Positions 15,201 through 27,400 of a DNA stretch of 64,000 bases are shown here, piece after piece (position 1 is the stretch's first letter; every line of letters starts with the position of its first letter). The stretch is from Theobroma cacao (lineage: Eukaryota > Streptophyta > Magnoliopsida > Malvales > Malvaceae): the NCBI RefSeq assembly GCF_000208745.1, contig NC_030854.1, positions 2,491,236-2,555,235 on the forward strand. The letters are read 5' to 3'. The position numbers were made by a program, and so were the translations under genes. Below the pieces are notes generated by a model. It was not told where the DNA came from. It worked only from the letters and a program-made list of their open reading frames with translations, and ran no database searches.

Positions 15201-16962
15201 ACTGCAATCGTGTGAACTTTTGACTTGTGGTGCAGGTGACTCTTCTTTCAAGGATACATCATAGGAACCTGGTTCAGTTTCTTGGATATTGTCAAGAAGA
15301 TGGGAGAAGTATGCTCGTTTATGAGTTCATGCACAATGGAACACTCAAGGAACGTCTGTATGGTAAGTTCAAGTGTTCTTAGGTTAAAAGCAGTATAATT
15401 TGAGTGCTCACTGTGTGTAAATTATGGTAGGGCCTTTAACACAGGAACATGGCATCAATTGGATAAAACGCCTTGAGATTGCTGAAGATGCTGCAAAAGG
15501 TACTTAAGCTAATTTCTCTGTGCAGAAGTTTCTTGTATTGTTGAAGTGACTGAAGGTTTAATTCTTGTATTGTATTCAGGTATCGAATACCTTCACACAG
15601 GCTGTGTCCCGGCCATTATCCATAGGGATTTAAAAACTAGCAATATTCTTCTTGACAAGCACATGAGGGCAAAGGTTTCAGATTTTGGGCTTTCAAAACT
15701 TGCAGTAGATGGAGTATCGCATGTGTCAAGCATAGTTCGGGGAACTGTTGGATATCTTGATCCTGAGTAAGGCCTTGCTTCTACTGAAACCTACCTTCTT
15801 TGCTTTAAATCATGTTAAATAAGTATTTGCTCTGATTTGCTGTTGCTGCTGCTGCTGCTGCTGTACTCAAATCATTAAATTGTTTTTAGAAGACAAAATT
15901 ATGTGTTTACGGACAGACAAACAAGGAAGAAGAGTGATTTTTGTATTTGTGATGATTAACATGTTCAAAGATTGATCAAGTCAATCCTTGTAAATTCCTT
16001 TTGCCATAGTAATTTCTGTTTGAGGCCGCTATCACAACCAAATCTCTGCAGTGTGAAATTCTTCATGTGTTTGATGATGATTCCACTTGTCGCACTGGGT
16101 TTATAATGTTTTCTTTTGATGTACAGGTATTATATCTCCCAGCAGTTAACAGACAAAAGTGATGTCTATAGCTTTGGTGTCATTCTTCTAGAACTGATGT
16201 CTGGTCACGAAGCCATATCTAATGAAAGTTTTGGTGTCAATTGCCGTAATATTGTCCAATGGGTAAGTTCAGATATTTACATGAAAGGCAGAAGGAAACT
16301 ATTTGTTTGAAGTTCTTATCAATATAAAATTTTACTTAACTTCTTCTGAGCAAATAATTCACATCTAAACAGTAATTAATATTAAACACAACGATGAAAT
16401 TGCCCATATGTTACTTTTATTTCTTTCAGCTCATCACCTTCTAGACTTTTCAATGTACTTTCCTGCACTCATTGTTTGGAAAATAAATTGAGGTTATTGA
16501 GAAAGACCTTGGTTTCAAACTCTGAAATGGTTGCAAATGATTATGCTCTTGCCTGAAAGCTTTCATCATAATTACACGAGCATGCTTTCATTTGTTGATT
16601 TCTTCAAATCAATAACTGTGTTGCAGGCAAAGTTGCATATCGAGAGTGGAAACATTCAAGGAATTATTGATCCTTCCCTATACAATGAATATGACATACA
16701 ATCAATGTGGAAAATAGCAGAGAAGGCTTTAAACTGTGTGCAACCTCATGGACATATGCGGCCATCAATATCGGAAGTTCTCAAGGAGATCCAAGATGCT
16801 ATCTTAATTGAGAAGGAAGGCATCATTGTGAGAGAAGGTAACTCAGATGACATGTCTAGAAACTCCGCCAATTCTTCCCTGAACCCTGGTTCCTTGGATT
16901 TGGTTGCTACGGATAATTATCTGTCCTTGGATGCGTCCATTGCACGGCCAGTAGCACGATAG
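9277..16962 (+). CDS. Malectin-like/LRR receptor-like Ser/Thr kinase (LRR-I class)
   Basis: Plasma-membrane receptor kinase of 926 aa. Exons: 9277-9355, 10613-11144, 11456-11961, 12163-12295, 12412-12483, 12608-12676, 12753-12824, 13043-13111, 13876-14027, 14113-14354, 15236-15362, 15431-15499, 15580-15766, 16127-16262, 16627-16962. A Leu-rich signal peptide spans residues 1-23. The malectin-like ectodomain follows (FVSLNCGG near the start, [10 protein letters not shown] in the middle, then a GGDPC motif). Three or so LRRs are encoded by 69-72 nt exons, as usual for this class. A single membrane helix lies at about 528-552. The kinase domain has its Gly loop at 605-612, Lys626, HRD Asp724 and DFG Asp742, so it is an RD kinase expected to be active. 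It resembles Arabidopsis At2g37050 and At1g67720 from memory. Ligand and pathway are not readable from the sequence. ATG 9277 is chosen because it opens the signal peptide. Confidence 0.93.
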
Positions 16963-18844
16963 TCTTTTGTTTGTCCATGTACAAAGAGACAATCCCTTCC
17001 GTCCTGTTTTGTTTTCCGTTCCTCATATTGTTTGTTAAAGGTGCTGGAATTTTCAATCATGCTCTAGGTTTGAGAAACTACTTCTGCAACCCACCCCGAA
17101 AAAAAAAGGAGGAAAGGTAAAAACAGAAATGAAAATGGAAAGATGATCCCATAGACAGCATAGCTCCAATTCTTGAGCTTGTAAATTTTGAGGTTGTTGC
17201 ATGTAACTTTATTTCCTTTTGAGTTTCTGTCCTTTCTTGCACAAAATCCTTGTTCTATACAGGCAAAAAAAATGAAACAAAACTATTATAAATGCTTCAA
17301 TACTGGTGATGGAATACATTTTCCATTGGAATGAACATGGTTTTCTGTACTGTTGTGTTACTGTCATGCTTAGCTTGCTTTGGGAAATATGTTATTGTTT
17401 CCATCTTGCATGGTTAAACAAATGTAGATATTACCGATTTGGTAAACAAGTTGCATCTGATTTGATTGGAACATTGGGGATGATGGGGCCACATCAAGCG
17501 GTGGCAAATTTGTGGTCATAAGTTAAAGTGTGGACTAGCTGAGATGTAGCAATCTCTTATTGGAAAGATGGAAGACGTTTGGAACCTGGGTATGAAACTC
17601 CTGTTGAGAAGTTTAACATGTGTTGGACGGCCCACCACAATTGGTGGACCATCACATCACCCGCACGCCATGATTTGAAGAAACACGCCCATCATTTTGT
17701 AGAAAGTTTCCATGGCTTGTTCGTCTTTGTCCGCCCCTTGTTTCATTTTTACCGCGCAGTGGTACCCAGTGTTCTCTTTTATAAGTAATTGATAATAAAA
17801 AAGGATAATAATGTTTTAAAAAGTTGTTAAATTATTTTAAAAAATATAAATTAATTTTTTATTTTTATTTATACTCAGTTAAGTATTTATATTTTTATTT
17901 TAAATTAAATAAGTTTATAATCAATGATTGATTAATTTTAAGTTATTTATTATTCGTATGTTTACATGGCACATTGACATTATCATATATTAATATAACA
18001 TTAATTTAAAATTTTTTGAATATTTCAAAAAAAATTTTAAATATTATGTCATAATAAAAAGATAATTAAAAAAAACTACTTGATAATGTTGATTCAATCA
18101 AATTATTTAGTTGTTATAAATCTTATCATATATTATTGATAATCATTATCTAAAACATAATATGAAAAATTTAAATAATAACAAAATATGAAATAGTTTC
18201 AAGATAATTGGGTTTTTTTTTGTTACGCGTAAATAATAAAATTCTGGAGGATTTTTAGTAGATTTCTCAAGTTATATGGTAATTACTATTACCTATTAAA
18301 TGTTAAAAATGTGCCTAGTAAAATGGTCAAAAGCGACGTCGTAGAAATTGAGGGGATGAACACCGCCGACACGTGGTGAGATGGGAGAGGGCAACCTAAT
18401 CCAGAAACAGAAACCGGAGAAAAACCGGAAATATAAAAATCAAAACCCGAAAAAACAAAAGAAAGAAAAAAGAAAAAAAAAGTTAAGAGAGTGCGTCCCA
18501 GAAAAGAACCTACTATTAAAATATTAAATAAATAATGAAAAGAGAGACGAACGAACGGTGTTGATAAACCTCATTCTCTCATCTCAGTCGTCTCCTCTTT
18601 CCTCTCTTCTCCAGCGTCCGATCCCCTCTCTTTCTTCCCCTCGTAATCCAATCTCCCTCTCTCCCGCCCTTTTCTTTGTTTTTTCATTTTTCCCACCAAG
18701 GTAAACTCCTCTTTTCCCACCCTCTCTCTCTCTGTCCTCCTCTTTCTCGCCTCTTTTCCTCTTCTTAGGGTTTCGATTTATGAAATAAAAGATTTAATTA
18801 TTTATTATGATTTTCGGTGATTTGTGGGGCCTAGGGTTTTCGCT
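16963..18844. other. Intergenic: RLK 3' UTR, AT-rich repeat and NF-YB promoter/leader
   Basis: About 16963-17280 fits the kinase 3' UTR. 17800-18230 is very AT-rich and resembles the dispersed repeats at 42.6-43.9 kb. From about 18560 the sequence turns CT-rich, as expected of a housekeeping leader. No further gene was seen. Confidence 0.65.
18701..18834 (+). promoter_or_regulatory. NF-YB leader intron with two possible acceptors around an overlapping uORF
   Basis: A donor (AAG|GTAAAC) lies at 18701. Acceptors lie at 18768 (after a long pyrimidine tract) and at 18834, both followed by GGGTTT or GGTTTT. Between them are ATG 18780 (2-codon uORF) and ATG 18807. The latter opens a 23-codon frame that overlaps the main start and stops at 18878. 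Acceptor choice would therefore keep or remove the uORFs. Confidence 0.5.
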
Positions 18845-21800
18845 ATGGCGGATGCACCGGCGGCACCTGCTCCGGTGAGTCCCGGTGGAGGAAGTCACGA
18901 GAGCGGCGAGCAGAGCCCGAGGTCGAACGTGCGAGAACAGGACAGGTATCTTCCTATCGCTAACATTAGCCGTATCATGAAGAAGGCTCTTCCTGCGAAC
19001 GGGAAGATCGCTAAAGATGCAAAAGAGACCGTACAAGAGTGTGTCTCTGAGTTTATCAGCTTCATCACCAGCGAGTACGATTCTCTTTGTTTTTTTTTTC
19101 CCCAAAATTTTGGCTTAATTTAGTATTTTATTGAGGTTTTATTAAGCGTTGTAATTCAATTTAATAGGTCGATCGTAAGAAATTTATGTGTAATTGGAAA
19201 GTTGGTGTTGAATTTTATGTGCAGAGCTAGTGACAAGTGTCAGAAAGAGAAGAGGAAGACTATTAACGGGGATGATCTGCTTTGGGCTATGGCAACTTTA
19301 GGGTTTGAAGATTACATCGATCCTCTTAAGAATTACCTTACTAGATATAGAGAGGTAATTTATATTGTTAATTCGGTTTTTTTTCCTTATTGTTCCCTCT
19401 CACCCCTCCCCCTTTGGTTGCTAAGAAGGAACAAAAAGAATATCAGTTATTGTGGATCTTACATTTTGTAGACTTTCATCTGAGGTAAATGAAGAGGATC
19501 AGTATCTTAGCAGTTATCTGTGGAAATTAATAACTTTACAAAAATGGGTTTATGATTTTCCTTATTAATTAAATGGGCATGTGACAACCATATAAGATTA
19601 TAAATCTACTTGTGGAGCTTTTGGACTCCAATCTGCTGTTTCAGATTATAGTTGAAAATTAATATTAGAATTTCAGCTTATGGATGGTGAAATATGTGAG
19701 AATTGAAAGTTTTGTTCTTTTTATCTGTTATTTCTATGCAACCAAAGGGGTTCTGATTTTAAATAATTTGGTATTCCAATCTGTATTGCCTGATTTAATT
19801 GCTAAGTTTTTGCAACAAGCTGTGCTGAATTGATTGATTTTTTTTCCGGTGGTTTTGTGGTCAATTGGGTCATTACAGATGGAGGTTAGTTAATACTTTC
19901 TTCTTCAAATAATGTTGCTACTTTATTAAATACTTTACCACCCCAAACTTGTCTTCTACAAGTTACTTATCTGATGTTGTCTAGTTTTTTAATTGTATTT
20001 GGCTTGCAAACTATGATGTTTGATAGGGTGATACCAAGGGGTCAGCTAAGGGTGGAGATGCATCTGCTAAGAAAGCTGTCCAACCAAGCCCAAACCCCCA
20101 GGTGAATATAAGTTTTTCATTACTCTTACATTCATTTTAGTTTTGGTCCTCATGCTTTGCACTTTTTGTTTGCTTTATTGTTCTTAAATTAAGTTCACGC
20201 CTAGCAAACTATGCCATCTTATTCTCTGATCTTTCTGGTATATAATTCTGGCAGCTCATTCATCAAGGTTCATTCTCACAAGGTGTTAATTATGGCAATT
20301 CTCAAGTAATCTCTCTCTCTCTCTCTCATGGAATATGTCAACAAATAAACACAATCATGAATCCTTGCTTATTTTTATGTCTTCATGAAGTGCTTTAATG
20401 ATGGTTATCCTACCTCTTTTGGTTTAGGTTTAGTATCTCATATGGCATTTTATAATTGTGCGCAATCGTAATGTAGCCTTTAAAGGTACAACTGAAAAGT
20501 ATTATCCTGATAATAAATAACACTATATTATGAGTTTATTCATTGATGCATCCAAACATTAATGTGAAGGATCTGTCTTGATGCAGTTAAGTTTATTTAA
20601 ATGAGCTTCTGATTGTTAGTGATATCATGTATAAACCTATTGGTGTAAGTCCTGGCTTAAATTATGCTAAATCTTGTAAACAACAGCATAATCTGACAGT
20701 GGTTGCTTCCATGATTATCTCGTATGAGTACGTAATTACACATTTCACATGTTTGAAATTCTGACCTTTAGAGTTTGTGACTGAAAGCCACAAAAAGGAT
20801 CTTCAGAGTTTAGCAGCTATTTGACTATCTGTACTACATCACTTAGAATCTTTTAATGGTTATATTTGCCTAACTCATGTTATAGAAGCAAGGGAACCAT
20901 TGTAAAGGTCCTTTCCAACTGCTTGAGAATTTGTTCATTGATTTATTTTTTTGTCCTATGACTGATTATTTCTGAAGTCCTAGTGATCAAATTGTGTATG
21001 TGATGTGATGTACATGGGTTTTAGTCTAAAGGTCTTGATCGGTATACTGAATGACATCTTGGATGGAACATACATATTAACATCAAGCTTTGTAGCACCA
21101 TATTAGCCTTCGAACAAGAGAAATATGGGTACCATCACAGTAATATTTCTAATTTATCAATGGAACATGACATGACTACATCATTGCTTTGTATTCCCCT
21201 CGATTCTGCATGATGTGCCATTGATATTATTTCAATTCTCTGTAATTTTTTGCCACTATCACCATTGCTTTTGATTCTACTGTTGCCATTGCCTATACCA
21301 AGTCATCTCCACCATTGCAATGTTTCAATGCCACTGCTGCTGCCAGCATCTTTGCTACAGTGCTGGTGTCATATCTGGCTAAGTTCACTTGCCAGCAGGA
21401 AGACCATACTATCTATTTTATTGTCAATCCTATTCTCAAGTTTCATGATCTATCCAAACAGGATAAAGAAGATAATATGTCCTGTGTCATTGTTTATAGC
21501 ACATAAAAGTCGTAGTTATGATTAAATATTACTTTAAAAGTAACTCTGGTTTTGTAGTGATAGTCACCATGAAAGAAGGTTAGTAGCAAGTCTGGCTTAC
21601 TACTTCGGCAAGCAAGTGTGAGCTGGGCATGATAACTTATGTGATGCATGCAACTTTTTTAATACTAATCAGTTACAACATGCCTCAAATTTTTTGAAAT
21701 CCATTTGTCTTTTTTTACTTGAAAAAATATACAATTTGTTTCATCCTCTTACAAATAATTTGGTATGTGTATGCGTCATTCAAATGTATGCAGATTATGC

Positions 21801-22060
21801 ATATAGTTGTAAGGCTTTCATTAATGGCTATTTTTTGTTTTTGTTTTTCTCCATTTTTTCCTTTCAAGTTTTTCTTTCCTTAACACTGGCTATGATTTTT
21901 TGTTGCTATGATGTCTTTTCCTCAATCTTTACATTTCTTAATGATTTTGCTCGGGCATCTTTAAAATTAGAAAAAAAATTTTGTTTTAGTTGGTTCTAAT
22001 ATCATGCAACTTTTGTAGTCACAGGCCCATCTGATGGTTCCTATGCAAGGCACTGAGTAA
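18845..22060 (+). CDS. NF-YB: NF-Y transcription factor subunit B (NF-YB8/NF-YB10 type)
   Basis: Histone-fold subunit of the CCAAT-binding NF-Y trimer; it pairs with NF-YC, and the dimer recruits NF-YA in the nucleus. Exons: 18845-19074, 19225-19354, 19879-19884, 20027-20101, 20255-20305, 22019-22060, giving 177 aa. The histone fold spans about residues 33-122, starting [14 protein letters not shown] and containing [12 protein letters not shown]. The [10 protein letters not shown] segment carries Lys where LEC1-type subunits have Asp, so this is a non-LEC1 member. Residues 121-122 (Met-Glu) come from a 6-nt microexon. Without it the exons still join in frame, but the REMEGDTKG wording usual for the family is lost. 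The C-terminus ([13 protein letters not shown], then MVPMQGTE) matches Arabidopsis NF-YB8/10. ATG 18845 is the family start; the preceding in-frame codons hold no ATG. Confidence 0.93.
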
Positions 22061-23740
22061 ACATTCACCTTTCAGCCAATTCCATTATCTAAATCCCATT
22101 CAATATCTTATTTCAGTGCCGCAACAAATGCTATGGCTATGCCCATCCGATGTGAAAGCTGACAATTTGGATGGTTTTCGTCCTCTTAGGTTGTAAGCTG
22201 TTAATTTCTAGTAATATTTGTATATCAGGTGCTCTTTGCAATAGATTTCCCTTTCCCCTGGATTGTGTAAATCTTGGGAGGTTGTTATAGATTTGATCTC
22301 TTGGGGAGGACATAGTATTCTGGTATGACATTGTTTAGGAAACTTCTCATGCTTCTGTTCATTCTATCTTGATATGACTTTGAACAATGTAAAGGTTGAA
22401 TGGACAACATTATTTATTTGATGATTTCGACTGTCTGTTAAATTCTACTTGTTTGTATTGATTTGGTTTATTTGATCATTGACCTGTTCTTTGATACATA
22501 CCGTGTCATGGGTAATATTAGTTTTCCAATTTTTCATCATGCTCACCTTGACTTGAGATAGAAAAGGCTACACCCGAGGAGGATATAATAAATAATCCCC
22601 CCCCCAAAAAAAAGAAAAAGTAGAAAAGGAAAAGGGCACATTGTAATCATGTGGAATGCACATTTCATGCATGATAATTTTCATGGGTGGGTTCTATGCT
22701 TTCCATTTTAGGAACTTTTTTTCAATCTAATTATTACTATGAACAATTGGTGGTGTAGCCTGATACGGGCTATTCAGTAAGCGGGGTTCCACGACAGAGT
22801 AGATGTTTAGAACACGAGCCGATGTCGTCCACTTCTAATTGTTGCGTTCGCAGGAAGCTTTGCTTACGCACCAAAGTTGTCTGTCAACATAGGCTTGGCA
22901 TTTGCTTGCGCCCCTAGCCAATGTGCTTTTGCTTTCTTCGCCTCCACGTACGCTACGGTGCTCTGATTAGGCAGAGCATAATTTTTATATCATTTTCATT
23001 TTTATTCTTCCGTAAGGGAACCGTAGTTTACATAAACGAAAAAGAAATGCATATTCCTTCTACTTTATATACCCACCTCTCCTCTTCTTTCTTTCCCCTT
23101 TATGCTATGTCAAGGTGTTACAAAATTTGCATTCTTTTCCTCCGTAGCTTTCCTTAGTATTATAAAAAAAATTGAAAGATAATGATAATATCAGAGCATT
23201 TCATACCGTGGAAAGCATAAACCTACTCCCTAGAGAAAGTACTTTGAAGAATTCGTTTCCTTGCTAATCCAATTCAAATCACTTTGTGATTAAAAGCCAG
23301 TAATTCAATAATCTTACTGATCACCACGATACCGAGGCGAGCCAAGTACTCGTAATAAATTTATTATCTAAATTCTTCTCAAATCCAAATATGAGATGCA
23401 CGTATTTTATATAATCAAGTGGAATATTTATATGTACCCGTTTAAAGGGTACCATTATCATCCTTAACCCAAAACAATGAATCAAGACGCACCGCTCCAC
23501 CGAAAGGAAATATAGTCTATTAATCGTACGGCCCAGACTTCCGCATCTTATAAAAATCTGATAAGAATAATAGTACTTTTGAGGGTGTACGATCTTCAAT
23601 ACGGCTCGCTCGCACAGGATACTGACCAGCCAGCAGTATGTTACAAGCTTATTTATAATCTCAATAAGAATTTCAATCCCGGTCTGTCTCTCTCTCTACA
23701 ATGTTTCCAAAAAATTACAGAAAATGCCCTCCTTTACTGC

Positions 23741-23781
<41 letters not shown>

Positions 23782-24487
23782 CAATCGCATAAAATCTCTT
23801 CTTAAATTTAATCAAAGATTGAGAAGAGAAGAAAAGAAAAGAAGCAAGAAAAGACCGTCTCCCTTCTATAATTGAACCCCGTTGATTGAAAATTGTAGGT
23901 CTTCGATTCTCTCGAAAGGCCGATTAACACAAATTCTTCTCTTCTCTTACAAATTAGGTACATGAAAGGAAGGAAAAAAGAATCGAAAAATCTCGAATGT
24001 GATTGTTTTATTTTCATTCGAAATTCTTTTTAGCTCATTGTCTTTTTGTTTCTTTTTTTTTTTTGTCTTTAATTTTTCGGCTTTGTTTTCTTTTTCCTTG
24101 TTTTTTTTTTGTTTTCGATTTTTTGTTCCTTGTTCTAAGGAGTGATCATTTGTTGTTCTGTTTGTTTTGTAGTTTTGATGTTCAAACTAACCCTAATGTT
24201 TTTGGTTTTTTGTTTTGATCTTCTCTCGTGTTTTAAACGCCGTGTTTTGATTTAAAAGGATAAAAGAAAAACGATTTTCTTTTAAGCTGTCGACTGAAGT
24301 TTTTGATCATTTAATTTTCATGATTATTTAGGGTTTTTACTATACCACAATAAATTTTCTTATTAATTTTCATTTTACACTTTGTTTAATGCGATTAAAA
24401 TTTTTTTTATTATTATTACAGGTTTGAGTGAAATATTTATTGAGAAATTCTTCAGTTAAAGGCCGAACAAAGAAAGAAAAAATTCAA
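22061..24487. other. Intergenic: NF-YB 3' UTR and UPL4 promoter/leader
   Basis: About 22061-22450 fits the NF-YB 3' UTR. 22760-23160 and 23520-23690 are richer in GC and CpG than their surroundings but encode nothing I recognise. A (CAT)n run sits at 23744-23780. 24040-24420 is T-rich and ends in TTATTACAG at 24421, which looks like the 3' end of a leader intron of UPL4. Its donor was not settled. Confidence 0.6.
23744..23780 (+). repeat. (CAT)n microsatellite
   Basis: About twelve perfect CAT/ATC units occur upstream of the UPL4 leader. The open reading frame crossing it (poly-His) has no other support and is not called as a gene. Confidence 0.95.
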
Positions 24488-27400
24488 ATGGGAAATCGAG
24501 GACAGAAACGAACGGAAACAGCCGATGAATTACCAGCAGATAAGCGAGCTTGTAGTTCGTTAGAGTTTCGACCGAGTTCCTCCAACTCTTCCTCAATCCA
24601 AACTCACCTCAATTCGCCAAATTCCACTCCCGATGCTGACATGGACACTTCCTCCTCCGCCTCGGCCTCCAGCCGATCAGACGGTGAACACGAGAAGGAA
24701 GAGGATTCCGCTTACGGATCATGCGATTCCGAGGACGCGGAGCAACAACCGCGGCACCACATTTTAAGAGATTATCAGAGAAGAAGATCGTCGAGTGATC
24801 ACGGAAAATTGAATAACATCTTGTCAAATTTAAATGAAGAAGGAAATGGAGATTCTGGTCAATTGGCTGCGTTGACAGAACTTTGTGAAGTATTGTCGTT
24901 TTGTACAGAGGATTCGATTTCAAGTTTGATGGCGGATACTTTATCACCAATACTTGTAAAGCTTGCAAAGAATGAGAGTAATGCTAATATAATGTTGTTG
25001 GCAATAAGGAGTATAACTTATTTGTCTGATGTCTTTCCTAGATCATCTGGTTTCCTTGTTAGGCATGATGCAGTTCCTGCTCTTTGTCAAAGATTATTGG
25101 CTATTGAATATGTGGATGTAGCCGAGCAGGTAAAGGTTATTAAGTTAAGTCAGTTCGTTAGATTATAGTATGATTGAAGTAACTGAACTACTTATGCTAA
25201 GAAATGTTGGTTTTCTGTAATGCAGTGTTTGCAAGCATTGGAGAAAATATCTCGTGATCAACCGCTTGCATGCTTACAGGCTGGTGCAATTATGGCTGTT
25301 CTAAATTTTATTGATTTTTTCTCCATAAGTGTGCAGGTAATTTGATGTGCATTCTGTTCTTACTTTTAGACTTAGAATATACGTTGTTTAATTGAATTTT
25401 GATTCTAAATTTGCCAATCAGAGAGTTGCACTTTCCACGGTGGTGAACATTTGTAAGAAACTTCCTTTGGAGGGTCCTGCACCTTTCGTGGAGGCTGTTC
25501 CAAAACTATGTGATTTACTTCAGCATGAGGATCAACAGGTTTTCAAACTGTTTGTAGTTTTATTTCTTTTGGATTACTACTTCAATAGATTTATTTCTCA
25601 AATATTTTATTGACCTTTGAACTCCTGCATTGTCAAAATTTCCAGCTTGTTGAAAGTGTGGCAACTTGTTTGATCAAAATAGCTGAGCGAATGTGCCAGT
25701 CTTCTGAGATGCTGGAGGAACTTTGTAAGCACGAGCTGATTAATCAAGTTACACACCTTATGAACTTGAATAGCCGAACTACTGTATCCCAGCCAATTTA
25801 CAATGTATGCAACTTTCCTTGATCGTGGTTCAGAGATTAGCTATATTCATATTACACTGCTTATGAATGGTGATTCGACTGTTCCATGTTGGTTGGCAGG
25901 GCTTGATAGGATTACTTGTCAAACTTTCTTCTGGTTCATTTGTAGCTTTTAGGAGCCTGTATGAGCTAAACATAAGCAGCATATTGAAGGATTTGTTATC
26001 TACTTATGACCTCACACATGGAATGTCTTCTCCACACTCAGTTGATGGCAATTGCAATCAGGTTTGCATCTTAGACTGCACAACTTCTCTCAAGGCTGTT
26101 CCATGTTGGTTGGCAATAGCTTGAATGTTTGTTCTTAGGCCATCCTTCTAGTTTTTTTTTTTTTTTTTAAATCATCCTTGTAGTTGATAATGGTAATTAT
26201 TGTGGTGATGGGCAGCAAGTTCATCTCCAACTATGATACTGTTATTTATTGGTTGTCTAGCTTTCAAGCACCATGGTGAAGTTTTAATGACAGCATTTAA
26301 GTCAACAGTAGGTGTTCTAATATCAGAAGAAATGGCACTGGTCACTATTGCTACTTTCTGTCACAGGTACATGAAGTTCTGAAGTTGCTCAATGAGCTGC
26401 TTCCCACCTCAACTGGAGATCTAGGTAATCAGCTACTGTTGGATAAAAAATCATTTTTAGCTGATCACCCTGATCTTCTGCAAAAATTTGGAATGGATAT
26501 GCTTCCCATGTTGGTCCAGGTTAGCTTCCTGATATGTATAGTTGAATTGCTGTATTTTGTCCTTCCAATAGCTTTATAGTACATGCTTCACTGCTTGCAC
26601 AGGTAGTTAATTCTGGTGCAAACATATATGTTTGCTATGGCTGTCTATCTGTTATCAGCAAGTTAGTTTTTCTGAGCAAATCTGACATGCTTGTTGAATT
26701 GCTTAAGACTGCCAACATTCCGAGGTGAATAGGGATCTTTTCCTTAATTCTTTTCTTTTAAACCCATAAAAGATAAGTTGACAGATCTTGAATATATTTC
26801 ATGAAACCTATCTTTGGCAGTTTCCTGGCCGGAGTGTTTACTCGAAAAGATCACCATTTGCTGATGTTAGCCCTACAGATTGTTGAGATGATCCTTCAAA
26901 AGCTCTCTGATGTTTTTTTGAACTCATTCATAAAGGAGGGTGTCTTTTTTGCCATCGATACACTGCTAATGCCGGAAAAATGCTCCCAAGTGATGCTTCC
27001 AGTGTTTAGTGGCTTCCAATCATTATTTGATTCTAGCCAAAAATCTTCCGCAAGGGATATCCGGCGATGCTTGTGTTATGCATTTGATACAGTGCCATCT
27101 TCCTCAGCTCCACCTTGCAAGCTTGACAAGGATTCTGTTTGCAATCTTGCAAAACACATTAAAACCAATTACTTTGCTCCTGAATTATTGGACTCTGAGA
27201 AAGGAATGACTGATATTCTTCAAAACCTCAGAACCTTCTCAGCTGCCTTGAGTGATTTGATAAACATGCCTGTTGATGATGATACTCCTGCTCAACATGA
27301 AGAGAAGTTCCATAGTATATTGCATCAAATTATGCTGAAGCTTAATGGTAGAGAGCATGTTTCCACTTTTGAATTTATTGAAAGTGGAATCGTGAAAGCG

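Noticed and set aside
18794..19105. 103-codon open frame antisense to NF-YB exon 1
   Set aside because: Shadow of a conserved sense exon; no homology recognised.
23579..23875. 98-codon frame with a poly-His tract
   Set aside because: The His run is a (CAT)n microsatellite; the rest has no coding character.
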